Positions 8,301 to 11,114 of a DNA stretch of 11,114 bases are shown here, piece after piece (the first letter of the stretch is position 1; each line of letters starts with the position of its first letter). Under the pieces are notes generated by a model. The model was not told the DNA's origin. It ran no database searches and saw nothing but the letters and a program-made list of their open reading frames with translations. Made by a program: the position numbers and the translations under genes. Origin of the DNA: Bacteroidota bacterium (GTDB taxonomy: Bacteria; Bacteroidota; Rhodothermia; Rhodothermales; UBA10348); NCBI GenBank assembly GCA_024640835.1, contig JAHEEH010000025.1, positions 1 through 11,114 of the forward strand, given 5' to 3'.

Positions 8301-8836
8301 TGGTCCGCGATGCCGTGGTCCTGGATCTCGATGAAGTAGTCCTCGCCGAACACGTCCAGGTAGTCCTCGAAGACCTCGCGGGCGGCGTCCTCCCCCTTGC
8401 GCAGGATGGTCTGCGGCACCTCTCCCTGCAGGCAGCACGTCGTGGCGATGAGACCCGACGCGTGGGCGCGAAGCGTCGCCCGGTCCAGGCGGGGCTTGTA
8501 ATAGTACCCGTCCGTGTACGAAAGCGAGGACAGGCGCATCAGGTTGTGGTAGCCCTCCTCGTTCCGTGCCAGCAGCACCTGGTGGAAGCGGGTCCGGTCC
8601 GATCGGTCGGCCATGCCCGCCGGGGCCACGTAGAACTCGCACCCGAGTATGGGGCGGACGCCAGCCTTCCTCGCCTGGGTATAGAATTCCGGAACCCCGA
8701 AGAGATTGCCGTGGTCCGTGATGGCGATCGCGGGAAGCTCCAACTCCCGGCTCCGGTCGATGAGGCCCTGGATGCGCGCGGCACCGTCGAGAAGAGAGTA
8801 CTGCGTGTGGCAGTGCAGGTGGCAGAAGTCGGCCAT
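5342..8836 (-). CDS. dnaE: DNA polymerase III alpha subunit
   Basis: This is the replicative polymerase subunit, which makes DNA at the fork with the sliding clamp. It is 1164 residues, full length for DnaE1. The N-terminal PHP domain begins HLHCHTQYSLLDG, and residues aligning with the metal-binding set all seem present: His8, His10, Asp17, His42, Glu67, His85, Cys134 or Cys135, Asp202 and His204. The polymerase core has VGPGRGSAAGSLVAY (357-371) and PDIDIDF with catalytic Asp400 and Asp402. The third Asp is 559 in KMDFLGL. Late in the protein come an internal clamp-binding motif QNSLF (912-916) and an OB-fold at about 998-1070. I start at ATG 8836 because the next 57 upstream codons give low-complexity sequence unlike DnaE. 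No strong ribosome binding site is visible. It is first in an operon with yidD and moaB. Confidence 0.98.
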   Translation of the reverse strand: MADFCHLHCHTQYSLLDGAARIQGLIDRSRELELPAIAITDHGNLFGVPEFYTQARKAGVRPILGCEFYVAPAGMADRSDRTRFHQVLLARNEEGYHNLMRLSSLSYTDGYYYKPRLDRATLRAHASGLIATTCCLQGEVPQTILRKGEDAAREVFEDYLDVFGEDYFIEIQDHGIADQRRVNAVLLRWATEYGVKLVATNDVHYVEREDHAAQDVLLCLQTGRDLYDPGRMRFENDQFYLKSAGEMETALGLLEPSQRAEALATSVEIADRCTFELPTGRLLMPHFPLPSEFSGDAEGYLRHLTLDGARARYGELTVDVTGRIDYELGVIRDMGYAGYFLIVQDFTTAARNLGVRVGPGRGSAAGSLVAYSLGITDIDPLRYDLLFERFLNPERVSMPDIDIDFDDRGRGRVIDYVVQKYGRENVCQIITFGTMGARSALRDVARVLGIPLADADRIAKMVPEGVKVSLDKAIEEVPEFRALIKDPNEQIRNLMHYARVLEGSARHTGVHAAGVIIAPGPVRDYVPVAVTKGKGEQDTVVTTQYDGKWVEEFGLLKMDFLGLKTLTVLDDTLRLIEENHGVRVDLDQIPLDDLRTFELFQRGDTVAIFQFESSGMREWMRKLRPTSIDDLIAMNALYRPGAMDLIPNYVARKHGDEKVDFPHPMLEPILEPTYGIPVYQEQVMQMAQVMGGYTLGGADLLRRAMGKKKVSEMDRQREVFLKGAMERGVEEQTATEVFDMMAKFAGYGFNKSHAAAYSIVAYQTAWLKANYASEFLAAAMTNEMGDTKKLAVVLEDARHLGVEVLTPSINRSDAAFSTEDGRIRFGLGAIKGVGLGAIESIIEARASHGPFQTLFDLTAVVDARAVNRKVYESLVRAGALSELEGHRAQQIEALDAAVQYGIRIQADRAAGQNSLFGGAGGDGAAVLAPQLPVVEAWPRARALKEEREVVGFYVSGHPLEAYTPEMRAFASTHIAEIESIVDSHEPVEDDRGYNSRPVQTVCGIITDVQHRRSKAGKPMAFLAIEDFTGQAEVLCFSSVYDRAQRYLEPDEVVLVRGGLEVRGGGPKIIADEITPMWKVREQMVKSLVLDLDPALLAEETVTGIHDLCEKHRGPVRLYFEVSLPGDGRQRILSRTMAVEADAELMLGLARLVGRHRIQVEGERT

Positions 8837-8991
8837 GGAGCCGTTTCGGGGCGTGCGTTCCGGGGATCGGGGCGATCGGCAAGAAAGCCGAGGGTGGTCC
8901 TCCGGATCAAGCCTTGTGGATATCTCGCCGGGGGCCTGTCGATGAACCTCCCGGCGCCGTCGGGGTTCGCAGCCGCGGGCACCCAATCCAC

Positions 8992-8996
8992 GGAGA
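8992..8996 (+). promoter_or_regulatory. Ribosome binding site before the amino-acid-kinase-like gene
   Basis: GGAGA ends nine bases before ATG 9006, good spacing for a Shine-Dalgarno site. It supports this ATG as the start and is one of only two clear sites in the window. Confidence 0.6.
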
Positions 8997-9005
8997 CTCC
9001 GTTCC

Positions 9006-9623
9006 ATGATTCACGTCGTCGCCGTCGATCGGAGCACGCTGGACGACCTGATGGCCTGGCAGACCATCGCCCGGGCCCTCGCCGGAAGAGCGCCCCGTGC
9101 CGGAGGGGTGGTCCTGCTTCACGCTCCGGGCGAGCCCGTCGAGCGGATGCTCGAGGGCAGGGAACTGGAGCTTCGCGGTCCGGACGGGTTCCTGAGGGCG
9201 ATGGACGCCGTGTCGTCCGAGGCCCTCGAACAGGCCGTCCGGAGCGACAACCGCCGCATCGCCGCGTTGCTCACCGAGGAGGGTGTTCCTGCCGTGGGTT
9301 TCGTGGGAGGAGATCGTGGGCTGCTCGGTGCCGGCGCGCCGCCGACATGGCTGGAGGCCGTGATCCGTACCGGATCGATCCCGGTGGTGGCCTCCGTCTC
9401 GCCGGGGCCGGGCGGCCTGTGCGAGAGGGGGCTCGATGAGGCCGTATCGTGGTTTTCCGGCCTTCCCGGAGCCGTTCCAGTGCTGTTGGCGGCCGCGGCT
9501 TCCGGACGCCCGGAGGGCCTGTCGGCCCGCGACCGAGGCATTGCGGACCGGCTGGAGGACAGAGGCCTAAACGTAACGTTGTCAACGATTTATGGATTGG
9601 CAGCTTTGGGTGGCCGCGGGTGA
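9006..9623 (+). CDS. Degenerate amino-acid-kinase-fold protein (acetylglutamate kinase-like)
   Basis: The 205-residue product resembles ArgB-type acetylglutamate kinases in several stretches. The beginning MIHVVAVDRSTLDD aligns with the MIVVKLGGSLLDD start of ArgB, and GGVVLLHAPGEPVERML (33-49) with the VVLVHGGGPEI loop. RRIAALLTEEGVPAVGFVGGDRGLL (83-107) aligns with the VALLNRAGGKAVGLSGKDG region. TGSIPVVASVSP (122-133) aligns with the strand before the NADTAA substrate motif. However, the catalytic Lys-x-Gly-Gly is replaced by AVDR (6-9), HGGG by HAPG (39-42), and NADTAA is not kept. The protein is also 60-90 residues shorter than ArgB, missing much of the ATP-binding half. It is therefore probably not an active kinase. 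A binding or regulatory role, or early decay, are both possible. The frame is intact, has a good ribosome binding site and keeps normal GC-rich codon use. It diverges from dnaE. The family link is inferred by eye. Confidence 0.65.
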   Translation: MIHVVAVDRSTLDDLMAWQTIARALAGRAPRAGGVVLLHAPGEPVERMLEGRELELRGPDGFLRAMDAVSSEALEQAVRSDNRRIAALLTEEGVPAVGFVGGDRGLLGAGAPPTWLEAVIRTGSIPVVASVSPGPGGLCERGLDEAVSWFSGLPGAVPVLLAAAASGRPEGLSARDRGIADRLEDRGLNVTLSTIYGLAALGGRG

Positions 9624-9644
9624 ATGCGGACCGGGAGGCACTCC

Positions 9645-9669
9645 AAAATGCTTCAAAACGGCTTGGAAA
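9645..9669 (+). promoter_or_regulatory. Phased A-tracts upstream of the Hc1-type gene promoter
   Basis: AAAA at 9645-9648, AAAA at 9655-9658 and AAA at 9667-9669 are spaced 10 and 12 bp apart, close to the DNA helical repeat. They end 13 bp before the -35 element. Such tracts can bend DNA or act as an UP element for RNA polymerase. They stand out in GC-rich surroundings. Confidence 0.45.
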
Positions 9670-9682
9670 CGCAGGATCTTCC

Positions 9683-9711
9683 TTGACACCCCCGGAACGT
9701 CCGCGTACCTT
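9683..9711 (+). promoter_or_regulatory. Sigma-A-type promoter for the Hc1-type gene
   Basis: A perfect TTGACA (-35, 9683-9688) is followed after exactly 17 bases by TACCTT (-10, 9706-9711), then CG. TACCTTCG also fits the Bacteroidota -7 element TAnnTTTG except at one position. It lies about 80 bp before ATG 9793, leaving an untranslated leader of roughly 70-75 bases. Confidence 0.75.
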
Positions 9712-9776
9712 CGAAACAACCCAGAGGCACGGGCACCCATCCAAACCGTCCGCGTCAGCGCTTAACCCGTTTCAGC

Positions 9777-9784
9777 AAGGAGGA
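9777..9784 (+). promoter_or_regulatory. Strong ribosome binding site of the Hc1-type gene
   Basis: AAGGAGGA ends eight bases before ATG 9793. It is a near-perfect Shine-Dalgarno site in a window where most genes have weak ones, and fixes the start of this very short gene. It suggests high translation. Confidence 0.85.
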
Positions 9785-9792
9785 AATCTGGC

Positions 9793-9966
9793 ATGAGCAA
9801 GCACTCAACGCTCAAGTCGTTCGTCGATGGACTCGAGGACGACTTTTCCAAGTTTTTCGAGAAGGGCAACAAGGCGGCCGGCACGCGTGTCCGCAAGGCG
9901 ATGCAGGATCTCAAGAAGATGGCCCAGGACATTCGCGTCGAGGTTCAGGACAAGAAGAACGGCTGA
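9793..9966 (+). CDS. Short histone H1-like (Hc1-type) DNA-binding protein
   Basis: This 57-residue protein begins MSKHSTLKSFVDGLEDDFSK and continues FFEKGNKAAGTRVRKAMQDL (21-40), then KKMAQDIRVEVQDKKNG. The segment around FFEKGNKAAGTRVRKAMQDLKKMAQDIR is the recognised core of the Hc1-like proteins common in Bacteroidota. They are thought to bind DNA and help organise the nucleoid. It has ten Lys and three Arg against nine acidic residues, and probably folds as a helical hairpin. Unlike chlamydial Hc1 it lacks a long lysine-rich tail, as is usual for the short members. It has its own strong promoter, a strong ribosome binding site and its own terminator. All of these fit an abundant single-gene transcript. 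The family call comes from sequence resemblance by eye. Confidence 0.88.
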   Translation: MSKHSTLKSFVDGLEDDFSKFFEKGNKAAGTRVRKAMQDLKKMAQDIRVEVQDKKNG

Positions 9967-9986
9967 CGACGCCCAGTCTGAGAATT

Positions 9987-10029
9987 CCGAAAGGCTGCGC
10001 CCAGGCTTGGGCGCGGCCTTTCGGCTTTT
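9987..10029 (+). terminator. Strong intrinsic terminator after the Hc1-type gene
   Basis: CCGAAAGGC-T-GCGCCCA (9987-10003) pairs with TGGGCGC-G-GCCTTTCGG (10008-10024) around the loop GGCT. This makes a 17-bp stem with a single U-G wobble, followed by C and TTTT (10026-10029). It starts 20 bases after the Hc1 stop and is a textbook rho-independent terminator. It ends only 16 bases before the start of the next gene, on the same strand. Confidence 0.92.
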
Positions 10030-10045
10030 AACCCCCGATACGGAC

Positions 10046-10918
10046 ATGACCCTGACTACTCGCTTTCTGGGCGCTGTGATCGCCGCGCTGATCGTCGTGG
10101 CGCCGGCCGAGGCCCAGCCCGTCGCTGCGGATTCCACGGACTGGACGCGAGCCTTGACCGGCAAGCTCTCGATCACCCAGGCCGGATTCCAGAAGTGGGC
10201 CGACGGCGGCACCAATTCGCTGGCCGTGAGCGCAGGCATCGACGGAAAGGCGGAGCATACGCGGGGCGCGTGGTCCGAGCTGTATGAACTGCGGGCTGGC
10301 TTCGGGTTCATCGACACCGACACGCTGGACTTCCGGAAGGCGGAAGACCTGATCGTGGCCAAGGCGACGTTCACGTACACGGCGGACGGCTTCTTTGCCC
10401 GGTTCAAGCCCACGGCGCTCGCCACCTTCCGATCCCAGTTCTGGGAAGGTGTCGACTACAAGAAGCGGCGGCTCGACGGGTCGTACGAGAAGGTGTCGGA
10501 CGCCCTGTCGCCGGCGACTCTCGTTCAGCAGATCGGTCTTTCCTTCGAGACCACGCCCTGGATGCGGCAGCAGTTCGGCTTCGCGGCCAAGGAGACCGTG
10601 GTTCTCATCGAGCGGCTCCGGGAGAAGTACCACCTGGACCCCGACCAGACCATTCGGGTCGAGGCAGGTCTCGGACTGATCACCGACGTGGATGCCATGC
10701 TGGCCGAGAACATCCAGTACAAATCGACGCTCAGTCTCTTCGCCGCGTTCAACAAGGCGGACGCGCCCGACCTGCTCTGGGAGAACATGCTGACCATGAA
10801 GGTGAACAGCTGGCTCTCGACCAACGTGGAGTGGGTCTTCCTCCTGGACAAGGACCGGTCCGACGCGCTCCAGATGAGAGAGGTGCTGTCGGTCGGCATC
10901 ACGTACAGGTTTATCTGA
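10046..10918 (+). CDS. DUF3078-type secreted outer-membrane protein
   Basis: The 290-residue product starts with a clear signal peptide: MTLTTR, a hydrophobic core (FLGAVIAALIVVA) and an AEA-Q cleavage site near residue 23. The mature part opens with WTRALTGKLSITQAGFQKWA then DGGTNSLA (33-60), the hallmark 'LSxxQxxFxxWAxGGxNSL' stretch of DUF3078 proteins from Bacteroidota and relatives. Alternating hydrophobic/polar strands follow throughout, and the protein ends VLSVGITYRFI, similar to the aromatic-rich last strand of outer-membrane beta-barrels. This suggests an outer-membrane barrel of unknown function. I start at ATG 10046 because it gives the signal peptide. The open frame extends 73 codons further upstream, but that part overlaps the Hc1-type gene and the terminator. 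No Shine-Dalgarno site is seen. The next gene follows after 11 bp, suggesting co-transcription. Confidence 0.8.
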   Translation: MTLTTRFLGAVIAALIVVAPAEAQPVAADSTDWTRALTGKLSITQAGFQKWADGGTNSLAVSAGIDGKAEHTRGAWSELYELRAGFGFIDTDTLDFRKAEDLIVAKATFTYTADGFFARFKPTALATFRSQFWEGVDYKKRRLDGSYEKVSDALSPATLVQQIGLSFETTPWMRQQFGFAAKETVVLIERLREKYHLDPDQTIRVEAGLGLITDVDAMLAENIQYKSTLSLFAAFNKADAPDLLWENMLTMKVNSWLSTNVEWVFLLDKDRSDALQMREVLSVGITYRFI

Positions 10919-10929
10919 CGACTCGTCCG

Positions 10930-11114
10930 ATGGAAACGGTGGCCTGGCCCAGGCGTCACGGGGAGGTTCTCGCCTACGCCCTCGTGTCCGTCTCCATGTG
11001 GCCAGTTCCCGTGCTGAACAGGTTGCACGTCGAGTCGGCCGCCGTGCTTGCCCTCGCGGCGTGGTGTGTGGCAGGGGTCGCCGCTTTGCGGCAGTTCAGG
11101 TTCGGAGGCCCCTT
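10930..11114 (+). CDS. Hydrophobic membrane protein of unknown function, N-terminal part (cut by window edge)
   Basis: An open frame starts at ATG 10930, 11 bp after the DUF3078-type gene, and remains open to the window edge (61 complete codons). It begins METVAWPRRHGEVLAYALVS, continues VSMWPVPVLNRLHVESAAVL, then ALAAWCVAGVAALRQFRFGG. Two hydrophobic stretches (about 13-26 and 36-53) separated by a short loop look like membrane segments, so an integral inner-membrane protein is likely. Codon third positions are GC-rich like the neighbours, supporting a real gene. No Shine-Dalgarno site is visible. I do not recognise the family and assign no function. Confidence 0.6.
   Translation, partial: METVAWPRRHGEVLAYALVSVSMWPVPVLNRLHVESAAVLALAAWCVAGVAALRQFRFGGP

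Noticed and set aside
8837..9007. An N-terminal extension of DnaE starting at 9007
   Set aside because: The 57 extra residues are Arg/Pro-rich and unlike any DnaE, while MADFCHLHCH from ATG 8836 matches the family start. The extension would also overlap the divergent gene start.
7097..9439. A 780-codon open frame on the plus strand, opposite dnaE
   Set aside because: It is antisense to a certain dnaE gene and its translation is rich in Val, Asp, Arg and His without family motifs, as expected when GC-rich codons are read on the opposite strand. It has no ribosome binding site.
9827..10045. An upstream extension of the DUF3078-type frame
   Set aside because: It overlaps the Hc1-type gene and the terminator, is Arg/Ser-rich, and would bury the signal peptide that starts at 10046.

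Overview
The window is about 11 kb of GC-rich bacterial chromosome with tightly packed, mostly housekeeping genes. I infer a high-GC member of the Bacteroidota/Rhodothermota lineage. The reasons are a short Hc1-type histone-like protein of the form common in Bacteroidota, a DUF3078-type outer-membrane protein with the 'LSxxQAGFxxWAxGGxNSL' signature, weak Shine-Dalgarno sites before most genes, and a promoter whose -10 reads TACCTTCG, close to the TAnnTTTG element of that phylum. The assignment rests on family recognition by eye, not on a search.

Left part (1-4070): the 5' half of cysS (cysteinyl-tRNA synthetase) leaves the window on the minus strand. Divergent from it is a three-gene plus-strand operon for a MacAB-type tripartite exporter: periplasmic adaptor, ATPase and FtsX-type permease. 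The ATPase and permease are separate proteins, unlike the fused MacB of E. coli. No TolC-type outer-membrane channel gene is in the window.

Middle (4071-4545): a 475-bp stretch between convergent operons with no credible gene. It holds a probable terminator for the exporter operon, a family of imperfect direct repeats built on CGGGTCATCT plus RGTCCGCTGC, and one partial inverted copy that can pair with the last direct copy to make a long stem. This is the least explained part of the window.

Minus-strand operon (8836 down to 4546): dnaE (replicative DNA polymerase III alpha subunit), yidD (membrane-protein insertion factor) and a MoaB/MogA-type molybdopterin protein. Spacings are 5 bp and a 4-bp ATGA overlap, so the three are probably co-transcribed and the last two translationally coupled, although their jobs are unrelated.

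Right part (9006-11114): divergent from dnaE is a short protein that looks like a degenerate acetylglutamate-kinase-fold protein lacking the usual catalytic motifs. It is followed by a well-formed expression unit for a 57-residue Hc1-type DNA-binding protein, with phased A-tracts, a TTGACA-N17-TACCTT promoter, a strong ribosome binding site and a 17-bp-stem terminator. Then come a secreted DUF3078-type outer-membrane protein, whose start lies only 16 bases after the terminator T-run, and the beginning of a hydrophobic protein cut by the window edge.
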